5,081 nucleotides of DNA, taken from the NCBI GenBank assembly GCA_002701765.1, contig NZXB01000090.1, positions 1 to 5,081 on the forward strand, written 5' to 3'. The number at the start of each line of letters is the position of its first letter. Position 1 is the stretch's first letter. The position numbers and the translations under genes are program-made. Positions 1 through 5,081 of the stretch are shown one piece after another. The stretch comes from Porticoccaceae bacterium (GTDB lineage: Bacteria; Pseudomonadota; Gammaproteobacteria; Pseudomonadales; Porticoccaceae). The notes under the pieces are model-generated. The model was not told the DNA's origin and ran no database searches. It saw nothing but the letters and a program-made list of their open reading frames with translations.

Positions 1-15
1 AAAGAAATGAAGTAA

Positions 16-39
16 TGCCATTGCTAACTGGCACCTTTT
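16..39 (+). terminator. Possible weak intrinsic terminator of an upstream gene
   Basis: TGCCA (16-20) and TGGCA (29-33) form a perfect 5-bp stem around an 8-base loop, followed by CC and four T (36-39). A forward reading frame entering from the left edge stops at TAA 13-15, immediately before the stem, which would suit the end of an upstream gene. The stem is short and the T-run is only four bases, so this may be chance. Confidence 0.22.
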
Positions 40-49
40 AAAATTCGAA

Positions 50-211
50 ATGAGGGGAGCTAAACCTATTTTGTGGACTTGCAGCCCAATAACAAAACTC
101 TTCTTAAAAGACAGATCTGCGCTTATAAAAGACGCAAAGGAATACTCAGATTTGCAAGCGTCGGCTGATCGTTACGCAAGTCAGTGCTTTAAGGAAAATT
201 ATGGGACTTGA
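50..211 (+). CDS. Doubtful small ORF, 53 codons, hypothetical
   Basis: An ATG at 50 opens 53 codons ending at TGA 209-211, and the frame is open back to position 11. The predicted peptide starts MRGAKPILWTC. Its second half (about residues 19-50) is rich in Lys, Asp, Glu, Ala, Gln and Ser, which reads like a soluble amphipathic helix rather than random translation. Against it, there is no Shine-Dalgarno sequence before the ATG, the length is within chance expectation, and I do not recognise a family. It could be a real small protein, a remnant of a longer gene, or noise. No function is proposed. Confidence 0.2.
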   Translation: MRGAKPILWTCSPITKLFLKDRSALIKDAKEYSDLQASADRYASQCFKENYGT

Positions 212-268
212 CCTCAGAACAACGATAACTTGAAGCTAACAACATGATCCCCGTAATTCTAAGAAACT

Positions 269-274
269 CATAAT
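269..274 (+). promoter_or_regulatory. Candidate -10 element for the permease gene
   Basis: CATAAT matches the sigma-70 -10 consensus TATAAT at five of six positions and lies about 47 bases before the permease ATG. No good -35 hexamer is found at 16-18 bases upstream (the best there matches two of six positions). Transcription from here would depend on an activator, or the match is accidental in AT-rich DNA. Confidence 0.2.
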
Positions 275-304
275 TCAAAAAGTTAGTTTCATCGCGCTCA
301 ATTA

Positions 305-309
305 AAAGG
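305..309 (+). promoter_or_regulatory. Shine-Dalgarno site of the permease gene
   Basis: AAAGG at 305-309 lies 11 bases before the ATG at 321. The spacing is slightly long but acceptable. It supports 321 as the start codon, together with the hydrophobic first segment that follows within about 12 residues. Confidence 0.55.
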
Positions 310-320
310 CAAATATTCAT

Positions 321-1613
321 ATGAACCAGCGACTGAGTAAAACGCTACCGAGCCGATTTGTGCTGGCAGTTACAGTTGGTGGAGTGATAGGACTAGGAAT
401 ATTGCGAGGGCCGGGGGAAATAGCTCATACTATTCACAGCCCGTCACTCTATCTTCTATTGTGGTTTTGCGGTGGAATTTTTGTACTTTTGAGTACCGCC
501 GTCACGGCTGAATTGTTTGGCATGACTGCTAGATCAGGGGGCACCTATGCCCTCGTTCGACGAGCCTATGGAGGTTACTCTGGATTTGTAATTGGTTGGG
601 TTGATTGGTTGAGTTTCACGGCTGATTTAGCCCTAAAAGCGGTGGTCATAACTGAATTCTCCGCAATTCTGTATCCTCCGCTCGCACATTGGTCGACCCC
701 ATTAGCCATAATCGTCACTTCGAGCTTTGCACTTATCCAGCTGCGCGGCATCAGCGTGGGGGCTAGAATTCAAGAAATCGCGACAAGTATTATCAGTTTA
801 GTAATAGTTAGTATGACTGTAATACTTTTTTTTATTGAGATCCCTGAGAGTAACTCCATTGTCCTTCCGGCAACCGATGGTGGTTTGGTCGATTGGAGTC
901 TTGTGGTAGCAACAATTGTTTTTACCTATGATGGATGGCTGTATGCGGCCTACTTCGGAGAGGAAATTAAAGGCAATCCTAGCGTGTCCGCTCGATCTTG
1001 CATTAAAGGTATGGTCATTGTAATAAGCTTATATATGCTACTGAATTTGGCACTAGTCACGAGCACCGGATTAGCTGCATTAGCCGGAAGTGAACTGGCA
1101 ATCGCTAAAGCATTTGAACTAGCTAAACTGCCGCTGGCCGAAAATCTAGTGGTCATCGCCGCTATCTTAATCCTGTTGGGGCACCAAAATCTAGAATATA
1201 TGAGTGGACCGCGAATTCTTTACGCATTGGCAGTTGATGGACTGGCAGCAAGAGGTGCACAAAAGCTTGGTCATAGCGGGAATCCAACGTTTGCTTTAAT
1301 GGCCACTTGGATAGTTACTGTTGGGTTAATATCAGTTGGTGGGTTTGAATTTCTTTTGTTTTTGTCCGTGTTTTTCTACATATCAATATATTTGGCTTTA
1401 ATTGTAGGCGTCATTATTCTGCGTAGACGCGAACCAACCGCCGAAAGACCATATGAGGCATGGGGTCATCCGTATAGCACGGGCGCTTGTCTATTAGGAT
1501 GGGTCATACTGACATCTTTTCAAGCGTATGTAGAGAGAGACACTGCGATTTATGCGGTTATAATGGCAGCTGTATCTTGGCCGGTATTTCGTTATCTAAG
1601 TAGAGATCCATAA
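321..1613 (+). CDS. APC-superfamily amino acid permease
   Basis: This is an inner-membrane secondary transporter of the amino acid-polyamine-organocation superfamily, predicted to import amino acids or related amines by proton coupling or exchange. The 430 residues show about 12 hydrophobic segments (near 13-31, 42-63, 85-112, 126-143, 153-173, 190-212, 228-251, 272-288, 322-340, 343-366, 387-402, 408-426). Family hallmarks are the broken first helix GGVIGLGILRGPG (20-32), SGGTYALVRRAYG (72-84), the helix-6 motif FTYDGW (201-206) followed by GEEIKGNP (213-220), PRILYALAVDGL (297-308), and the loop RPYEAWGHP (376-384). The usual small residue and Phe of the G-x-G-I-F motif are replaced by Leu (GLGIL), which points to a variant subfamily. 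Length is normal to slightly short. The ATG has a usable Shine-Dalgarno. The gene stands alone, converges on the esterase gene, and shows no frameshift. The substrate cannot be assigned from sequence. Confidence 0.93.
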   Translation: MNQRLSKTLPSRFVLAVTVGGVIGLGILRGPGEIAHTIHSPSLYLLLWFCGGIFVLLSTAVTAELFGMTARSGGTYALVRRAYGGYSGFVIGWVDWLSFTADLALKAVVITEFSAILYPPLAHWSTPLAIIVTSSFALIQLRGISVGARIQEIATSIISLVIVSMTVILFFIEIPESNSIVLPATDGGLVDWSLVVATIVFTYDGWLYAAYFGEEIKGNPSVSARSCIKGMVIVISLYMLLNLALVTSTGLAALAGSELAIAKAFELAKLPLAENLVVIAAILILLGHQNLEYMSGPRILYALAVDGLAARGAQKLGHSGNPTFALMATWIVTVGLISVGGFEFLLFLSVFFYISIYLALIVGVIILRRREPTAERPYEAWGHPYSTGACLLGWVILTSFQAYVERDTAIYAVIMAAVSWPVFRYLSRDP

Positions 1614-1658
1614 AATATTATCAGCACAGCTACCTAAGAAATTATTTAGTGTTACACG

Positions 1659-1680
1659 TTTACTTCTTATAAGTAGTTAA
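1659..1680. repeat. Imperfect palindrome in the convergent gap
   Basis: Two 11-base arms (1659-1669 and 1670-1680) pair at 9 of 11 positions around the central TTATAA, with two T-T mismatches. It lies between the convergent stop codons and could form an AT-rich hairpin in either transcript, helping to end or protect the 3' ends. It has no G/C-rich stem, so it is a weak terminator at best. Confidence 0.3.
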
Positions 1681-1715
1681 GCAAAATTTCTACCATATTT
1701 TCTGCTTTTGGTTTT
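1680..1715 (+). terminator. Candidate intrinsic terminator of the permease gene
   Basis: AGCAAAAT (1680-1687) pairs with ATTTT-C-TGCT (1697-1706), an 8-bp stem with a single bulged C and a 9-base loop. It is followed on the + strand by a T-rich tail (TTTTGGTTTTG, 1706-1716). It sits 67 bases after the permease stop and immediately before the end of the opposing esterase gene. The stem is AT-rich, so efficiency would be modest. Confidence 0.35.
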
Positions 1716-1720
1716 GAATC

Positions 1721-2791
1721 TCAATCTTTTCTATGTTCTTTTAGAAAGTCCCAAATCATTTCATTTCCCCAGTTAATACTTTTGTAATGTTTATCGCACG
1801 CTGAGGAAGATTCAAAAATTTCACGTTGAAGCGGTTCGCCACAAAAACCGACACTCTCATTTTGACCCGGCCAATGATGTCCTCCCCCCGCTATCTCACA
1901 AACTTGCACCTCCCTGCTCGGAAATTCACATTCTCGCCGCGCGATACAATTTATTCCTTTCTCTACTGAATGTTGTAAAACTGATTTGGTCACATTATCA
2001 CTGCATTTCATCTTATCGGCCCAAGTATGAAATAGGACTGAAGCCGGCTCGTAAAAAAATCCATCTGCAGAGGGAGACCCATCAGCCGGCGTGGTCGTGT
2101 CTGAAGAACCATAAATAATTAACAACGGCAGTTTTGTTTCTCTGCTGCAGGAATTTGAAATTGGCACCGTGCTTCCTACTACAGCCGACGCACTCAATAA
2201 TTCTGGGTAAATGCAGGAAAACCTATAGACCATGGCACCGCCATTGCTCATTCCAACCATGTATCTTCGCTTTTTATCAACTCGATAGTTCGCAGATACA
2301 TCTAACAGTATAGCTTTCAAGAATCCCAAATCGTCATGACATGACGTCCAAGCACAGAAATTGAAGTCCCTACATTCTGGAGGTCTTGGATATTCATCAC
2401 GATCCAATTGACACTTCCTAGGTTTATTTGGTTTCTGCTCAGCGTTGCTCACCACGTCATTCCAAGAGCTTATAAACCAGGGCCCATCCTTACTAATGGA
2501 TGTGAAATGAGTCCCCTGAGGATATACAAGCACTATCCCCTCTTTTTCGGCAAGGAGATTCATTCCCTTAGTTGTCTCTTTCTCAAAGCCACTTGCCGTT
2601 CCAGTATAACCATGCAAACCAAACATTACCGGAAATAATTCATTTTCACCTAATTGGTACTGTTCAGGAAAAAAGATCAAATATTCTCTTTCAATACCTT
2701 CCCATTCTTTTTGAACAACAAAATATTCCCCCGCGAATACATTCGCAGGCAAAAGGGACAAACCGAGAAGAATACTTACAATAATTGTCAA
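1721..2791 (-). CDS. Secreted PHB depolymerase/LpqC-like esterase
   Basis: This is an alpha/beta-hydrolase of the PHB depolymerase / feruloyl-esterase-like (LpqC, CE1-like) type, predicted to cleave ester bonds outside the cytoplasm. Numbering starts at the TTG codon. Residues 1-20 form a hydrophobic export signal ending VFA before GEYF. GLHGYTG (58-64) is the oxyanion-hole segment. GMSNG (180-184) holds the nucleophile Ser182, IYGSSD (226-231) the likely acid Asp231, and GGGHHWPG (302-309) the likely catalytic His305. The mature protein has 12 cysteines (127, 140, 146, 151, 193, 215, 263, 282, 288, 298, 317, 332), implying disulphides and oxidising folding. Residues 113-151 form a Cys-rich loop ending CAWTSCHDDLGF. 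TTG is chosen because an in-frame TAA lies directly upstream and TAGGA sits 8 bases before it; the first in-frame ATG downstream would delete the signal peptide. The n-region lacks Lys or Arg, which is unusual. The natural substrate (PHB oligomer, aryl or acetyl ester) is unknown. Confidence 0.9.
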   Translation of the reverse strand: MTIIVSILLGLSLLPANVFAGEYFVVQKEWEGIEREYLIFFPEQYQLGENELFPVMFGLHGYTGTASGFEKETTKGMNLLAEKEGIVLVYPQGTHFTSISKDGPWFISSWNDVVSNAEQKPNKPRKCQLDRDEYPRPPECRDFNFCAWTSCHDDLGFLKAILLDVSANYRVDKKRRYMVGMSNGGAMVYRFSCIYPELLSASAVVGSTVPISNSCSRETKLPLLIIYGSSDTTTPADGSPSADGFFYEPASVLFHTWADKMKCSDNVTKSVLQHSVEKGINCIARRECEFPSREVQVCEIAGGGHHWPGQNESVGFCGEPLQREIFESSSACDKHYKSINWGNEMIWDFLKEHRKD

Positions 2792-2912
2792 TTAAGTAGT
2801 CCTAACATCAGGGTCGGAGTGATTATAAACCCGCACAGTTCAACCAAAAAATAACTTACCCAGCCAATAGAATAAACGGAGTGACAAGTGCGGTTAAAAT
2901 TGAGCGACGCAT
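2788..2912 (-). pseudogene. Possible frameshifted small membrane-peptide ORF
   Basis: On the minus strand an ATG (2912-2910) preceded by AGAGG with 5 bases of spacing opens the 18-codon peptide MRRSILTALVTPFILLAG, then TAA (2858-2856). Adding one base at the GGG run (2861-2859) would join it to a second hydrophobic stretch (from VSYFLVELCG to LMLGLLN) ending in TGA at 2790-2788. The result would be 41 codons whose stop overlaps the esterase TTG start. This could be a broken or mis-sequenced small membrane protein, a leader peptide, or chance. T-rich strands encode hydrophobic residues by default, which weakens the case. I do not recognise a family. Confidence 0.25.
2800..2804 (-). promoter_or_regulatory. 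Shine-Dalgarno site deciding the TTG start
   Basis: Read on the minus strand, TAGGA (2804 to 2800) lies 8 bases before the TTG at 2791-2789, the best spacing for initiation. The in-frame TAA at 2794-2792 excludes any longer in-frame start, so the signal peptide requires this TTG. The stop TGA (2790-2788) of a short upstream frame overlaps the TTG as TTGA, a layout that allows translational coupling. Confidence 0.6.
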
Positions 2913-2950
2913 GTCAACCTCTATCTACTTCCAACTATTATTTCCTAAGT

Positions 2951-2978
2951 ATCGTATCAAACATCTTTTGATCATCAA
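2951..2978 (-). promoter_or_regulatory. Candidate promoter for the esterase gene
   Basis: On the minus strand TTGATG (2978-2973) and TACGAT (2956-2951) are separated by 16 bases, matching the sigma-70 -35 and -10 boxes at four of six positions each. Transcription would begin near 2944, giving a leader of about 150 bases that includes the small ORF starting at 2912. The -35 box lies inside the palindrome at 2966-2980, so a protein bound there would block it. The match is weak. Confidence 0.25.
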
Positions 2979-2980
2979 AA
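2966..2980. promoter_or_regulatory. Perfect 15-bp dyad, candidate operator
   Basis: TTTTGAT-C-ATCAAAA is a perfect inverted repeat of 7-bp arms about one central base. It lies between the divergent esterase and symporter genes and overlaps the candidate esterase -35 box. The arms resemble FNR half-sites (TTGAT/ATCAA), but the one-base gap does not fit FNR, which uses four. A dimeric repressor site is the simplest reading; chance in AT-rich DNA is possible. Confidence 0.4.
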
Positions 2981-3027
2981 ATACTGTCCAATTAGCTCAA
3001 ATATTCGCAGGACCTCTTATATATCCC

Positions 3028-3055
3028 TTGTCACAAATGAAGCAGTAATTAAATT
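3028..3055 (+). promoter_or_regulatory. Candidate sigma-70 promoter for the symporter
   Basis: TTGTCA (3028-3033; five of six to TTGACA) and TAAATT (3050-3055; four of six to TATAAT) are spaced by 16 bases. Transcription would start near 3062, leaving a leader of about 80 bases. The inverted repeat at 3064-3080 would then lie at the start of the transcript, a typical repressor position. Confidence 0.35.
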
Positions 3056-3063
3056 GGGCTTCA

Positions 3064-3080
3064 ATTTGCAAAGTGCAAAT
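3064..3080. promoter_or_regulatory. Perfect ATTTGCA/TGCAAAT dyad, candidate operator
   Basis: ATTTGCA (3064-3070) and TGCAAAT (3074-3080) are perfect 7-bp inverted arms around AAG. The element lies just downstream of the candidate symporter promoter. Its TGCAAAGTG core (3067-3075) recurs as a direct repeat at 3120-3128. It could bind a dimeric regulator as DNA or form a small hairpin in the leader RNA. Confidence 0.42.
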
Positions 3081-3119
3081 GTGCTGACGGCATCTATCGG
3101 TCATTGAATTTTTCCACTA

Positions 3120-3128
3120 TGCAAAGTG
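3120..3128 (+). repeat. Second copy of TGCAAAGTG before the symporter start
   Basis: The 9-mer TGCAAAGTG at 3120-3128 repeats the one at 3067-3075 exactly, offset by 53 bp, or close to five helical turns. It ends 15 bases before the symporter ATG and so overlaps the translation initiation region. It may be a second half-site for the regulator of the upstream dyad. Confidence 0.35.
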
Positions 3129-3143
3129 TGGCACAATTAGCTG

Positions 3144-4865
3144 ATGAACATTTTCTTAATTGCAGTAATTATTACTATGGTTATCTATCTAATCATCGGT
3201 TGGTATGTCGGTAGAAAGGTGAAGAGTTTAGATGACTATTATGTGGCAGGCCGAAATGCTCCGACTTTGTTTATCGTCGGCACTCTCGTAGCAAGTTTTA
3301 TGAGTACCAATGCATTCCTAGGCGAACTGGGAATGTCTTACTCGGGGCACGCTCCGTTAATTATTATTATGACCGGAGGAAACTGTTTAGGTTACCTGTT
3401 CGGCGCTCTCTTCTTCGGCCGATACCTGCGTCGAAGTCAATCTCTAACCGTACCTGAATTTTTCGGGAGAAGATATCAAAGCAGACGCCTTCAAGCGCTC
3501 GCTGGATTCACGATCATAATCGGTGTGACATGCTACTTGGTAGCAGTCACTTGGGGTATCGCACTAGTCATATCTGAAGTGACCCAATTGCCCTACTCTG
3601 CCTGCATTTGCTTGGTATGGCTGGGATACACGAGTTTCACTTTATATTCGGGATCAAAAGGCGTGATTATAACGGACACCTTTATGTTTGTGTTTTTCAC
3701 CATTGTCGCTCTGATGGCATTTTACTTCATCATAGAGTCTGGCGGTGGCTGGCATGAGGGTCTGCATAAACTCGCTCAATATGAAGCCAAGCCAGGAATA
3801 ATATCCTGGCATGGATTGGTCGGAAACGATTCCAATTGGAAAACGCCAGCCGAAGCTCTGATTTGGGCTCTGATATTAGGATGCGCCTGGGGTGTGGTGG
3901 TTGCAGTAAGTCCATGGCAAACAAGCAGATATCTTATGGCACGGGACGAACATGTTGTTATCCGATCAGGTTGTGGCGCATGTGTCGCGATGTTTCTTCT
4001 TTATCTAGTTAATAACTATAGTGCTGCCGCAGTGAATCTTGTTAACCCTGAAATAACCCCACCTGAGAGTGCAATGATCTGGGTATCTATGAATCTTCTT
4101 CCACCAATTCTTGGCAGTTTGTTAATTTGCGGTATCCTTTCCGCAGGGCTTTCATCCGCTTCAACATTTTTGTCTCTAATTGGCTTCAGCGCAAGCAATG
4201 ATATTTTTGTGTATGAGTCAAACGCTGAAAAGAAATTACTAGTAACAAGATACACAATGATAATTTTTGGTCTGATTGTAATCACCTTGTGTTTAATGTT
4301 GCCATCCAATATTTTTTGGATAACCTACTTTGCCGGTCCAGTTTTCGCCTCGTCATGGGGTGTGGTTGCATTTATGAGCATATGGAGCACGAGTATTACA
4401 GAAGCAGCTGCGTTTTGGGGGATGATTAATGGTTTTTTTGGTAATATAGCTATAAATATTTTTAGCTTGCTTATGGGTTTGAAACTCCCCGTTTTTATGG
4501 ACCCCATATTGGTGGGCAGCTTAATTAGCTTGGTTACTGTCCTAATGATGTCCAAACTAGGCGTTGCAGGCAAAGAAACTCTCGCTTTCAGAGCAAAGCT
4601 CCACGAGATGCCGATGACGCTGGCAAACGAGAAAGAAGTAGCCCGAACATTAATGTGGCCAAAAGTCATGATTATCATAGGTGCTGCCACCACGATATTA
4701 ATGGTCGTGTTCTATGCCTTGCCCTATCGAGACTCCATCGGGAGAACGAATTCAAGTGCCCCTTTGAGCGGGGAGATGATCTTGGCGATATCTTATGGCC
4801 TAGTGCTGATATCGGGCGGTATGTTCGTCTGGTGGCAGGTTAAAAAGTATTTTCAAGAGCACTAG
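3144..4865 (+). CDS. Sodium:solute symporter (SSS family)
   Basis: This is an inner-membrane Na+-coupled importer of the SSS (SLC5-like) family, with the LeuT fold. The 573 residues contain about 14 hydrophobic segments, starting at residue 3. Family marks in order are DDYYVAGRNAP (30-40), the helix beginning VASFMSTNAFLGELG (49-63), SLTVPEFFGRRY (100-111), LYSGSKGVIITD (167-178), SPWQTSRYLMARDE (256-269), and ILSAGLSSASTFLS (331-344), whose paired Ser337/Ser338 correspond to the Na2-site Ser/Thr of PutP and vSGLT, ending SNDIF. The usual Asp after that pair in PutP-like members is not present here. Length is at the upper end of the family because of extra C-terminal segments (about 504-525 and 543-564). 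An in-frame TAG at 3138-3140 makes ATG 3144 the first ATG, yet no clear Shine-Dalgarno precedes it. It is divergent from the esterase, so a product of that enzyme is a reasonable substrate guess; the actual solute is unknown. Confidence 0.94.
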   Translation: MNIFLIAVIITMVIYLIIGWYVGRKVKSLDDYYVAGRNAPTLFIVGTLVASFMSTNAFLGELGMSYSGHAPLIIIMTGGNCLGYLFGALFFGRYLRRSQSLTVPEFFGRRYQSRRLQALAGFTIIIGVTCYLVAVTWGIALVISEVTQLPYSACICLVWLGYTSFTLYSGSKGVIITDTFMFVFFTIVALMAFYFIIESGGGWHEGLHKLAQYEAKPGIISWHGLVGNDSNWKTPAEALIWALILGCAWGVVVAVSPWQTSRYLMARDEHVVIRSGCGACVAMFLLYLVNNYSAAAVNLVNPEITPPESAMIWVSMNLLPPILGSLLICGILSAGLSSASTFLSLIGFSASNDIFVYESNAEKKLLVTRYTMIIFGLIVITLCLMLPSNIFWITYFAGPVFASSWGVVAFMSIWSTSITEAAAFWGMINGFFGNIAINIFSLLMGLKLPVFMDPILVGSLISLVTVLMMSKLGVAGKETLAFRAKLHEMPMTLANEKEVARTLMWPKVMIIIGAATTILMVVFYALPYRDSIGRTNSSAPLSGEMILAISYGLVLISGGMFVWWQVKKYFQEH

Positions 4866-4967
4866 AAATAATATTCGTCATCTTTTAGTTAAAAAATTTG
4901 TGCCCTCATTCCCAAGCGTATTAAAGAGATTATCTGATCATGTGTTGATATTAGAATAATTGGATAT

Positions 4968-5017
4968 ATTAGTTCTGCCTAAATAAGGTTATGCCATAAA
5001 TTCTTTAGCGAACTAAT
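4968..5017. repeat. Long-loop inverted repeat downstream of symporter
   Basis: ATTAGTTC (4968-4975) and GAACTAAT (5010-5017) are perfect 8-bp inverted arms with 34 bases between them. There is no T-run after the second arm on the + strand (an A-run follows), so it is not a normal terminator for the symporter. It may be a chance repeat in AT-rich DNA. Confidence 0.2.
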
Positions 5018-5081
5018 TGCCAAAAAAACATACCTGAGTGACGATTTGTCAAATTTAATGAAATAAAGCAAGCAATAAGTG

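Larger units (their letters stand above)
1..320. other. Left noncoding stretch upstream of the permease
   Basis: This stretch of 320 bases has no convincing gene. It holds the weak hairpin at 16-39, a doubtful short ORF at 50-211, and about 110 bases of AT-rich leader before the permease start. I found no tRNA-like fold, no long repeat and no mobile-element end. The first bases could include the last codons of a gene cut by the window edge, since forward frames stop at 8-10, 13-15 and 39-41, but too little is visible to assign one. Confidence 0.6.
2792..3143. other. Divergent control region, esterase/symporter
   Basis: These 352 bases separate the TTG start of the esterase from the ATG of the symporter and are the only place from which both can be controlled. 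Going rightward it holds the esterase ribosome site, the possible broken small ORF (2788-2912), a weak leftward promoter overlapping a 15-bp dyad (2966-2980), a rightward promoter (3028-3055), a 17-bp dyad (3064-3080), and a repeated 9-mer (3120-3128). No RNA gene or known riboswitch is evident. Confidence 0.6.

Noticed and set aside
189..320. Minus-strand ORF of 43 codons starting next to the permease ATG
   Set aside because: No ribosome site, no recognisable protein features, and overlaps the permease leader; consistent with chance.
1676..1682. GTTAAGC fits the GTTRRRY core of an integron attC site
   Set aside because: No matching RYYYAAC partner or attC-like fold is found around it, and no integrase or cassette layout is present.
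2408..2854. Several plus-strand ORFs of 66-76 codons opposite the esterase
   Set aside because: They are antisense shadows of a gene with full family motifs, and none has protein features of its own.
2966..2980. FNR-like half-sites TTGAT/ATCAA
   Set aside because: FNR needs four bases between half-sites; here there is one.
2911..3048. Plus-strand ORF of 45 codons (MSTSIYFQLL...) in the divergent region
   Set aside because: Poor ribosome site; it runs through the palindrome and both candidate promoters, so a chance frame is more likely.
3129..3143. TGGCAC resembling the -24 box of a sigma-54 promoter
   Set aside because: No GC lies at the required 10-base spacing from GG (TG is there instead), and transcription would begin inside the coding region.
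4979..5080. Minus-strand frame open from the right edge for about 33 codons, possibly the end of a neighbouring gene
   Set aside because: Too short to separate from chance and no family is recognisable, so not called as a gene.

Overview
This window holds three complete protein-coding genes in AT-rich DNA, plus two noncoding stretches of 320-350 bases with small regulatory-looking signals. The base composition, Shine-Dalgarno sites, one TTG start and a Sec-type export signal indicate a bacterium. A free-living, probably Gram-negative (perhaps gammaproteobacterial or marine) organism would fit, but nothing here fixes the taxon. I see no rRNA, tRNA, CRISPR array, insertion sequence, integrase or phage gene.

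Layout. Positions 1-320 hold no convincing gene: a small hairpin near the left edge that may end an upstream transcript, and a doubtful 53-codon ORF (50-211). Positions 321-1613 (+) encode a 12-segment APC-superfamily amino acid permease. Positions 1614-1720 separate it from a convergent gene and hold two AT-rich hairpins. Positions 1721-2791 (-) encode a secreted, cysteine-rich alpha/beta-hydrolase esterase of the PHB depolymerase/LpqC (CE1-like) type, starting at TTG. Positions 2792-3143 form a divergent intergenic region with two perfect inverted repeats, candidate promoters in both directions, and a possible broken small membrane-peptide ORF just upstream of the esterase. Positions 3144-4865 (+) encode a 573-residue sodium:solute symporter (SSS family). 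Positions 4866-5081 show no supported gene.

How they may work together. The exported esterase and the symporter are transcribed away from a shared control region. This suggests a small scavenging module: an ester or polyester is cleaved outside the cytoplasm and a released product is taken up with Na+. This is inferred from context; neither substrate can be read from sequence. The APC permease is a separate transcription unit and may be unrelated.

I do not see a clearly new biological system. The most noteworthy points are the possible frameshifted 41-codon membrane peptide whose stop overlaps the esterase start (TTGA), and the pair of dyads plus a 53-bp-spaced repeated 9-mer in the divergent control region.
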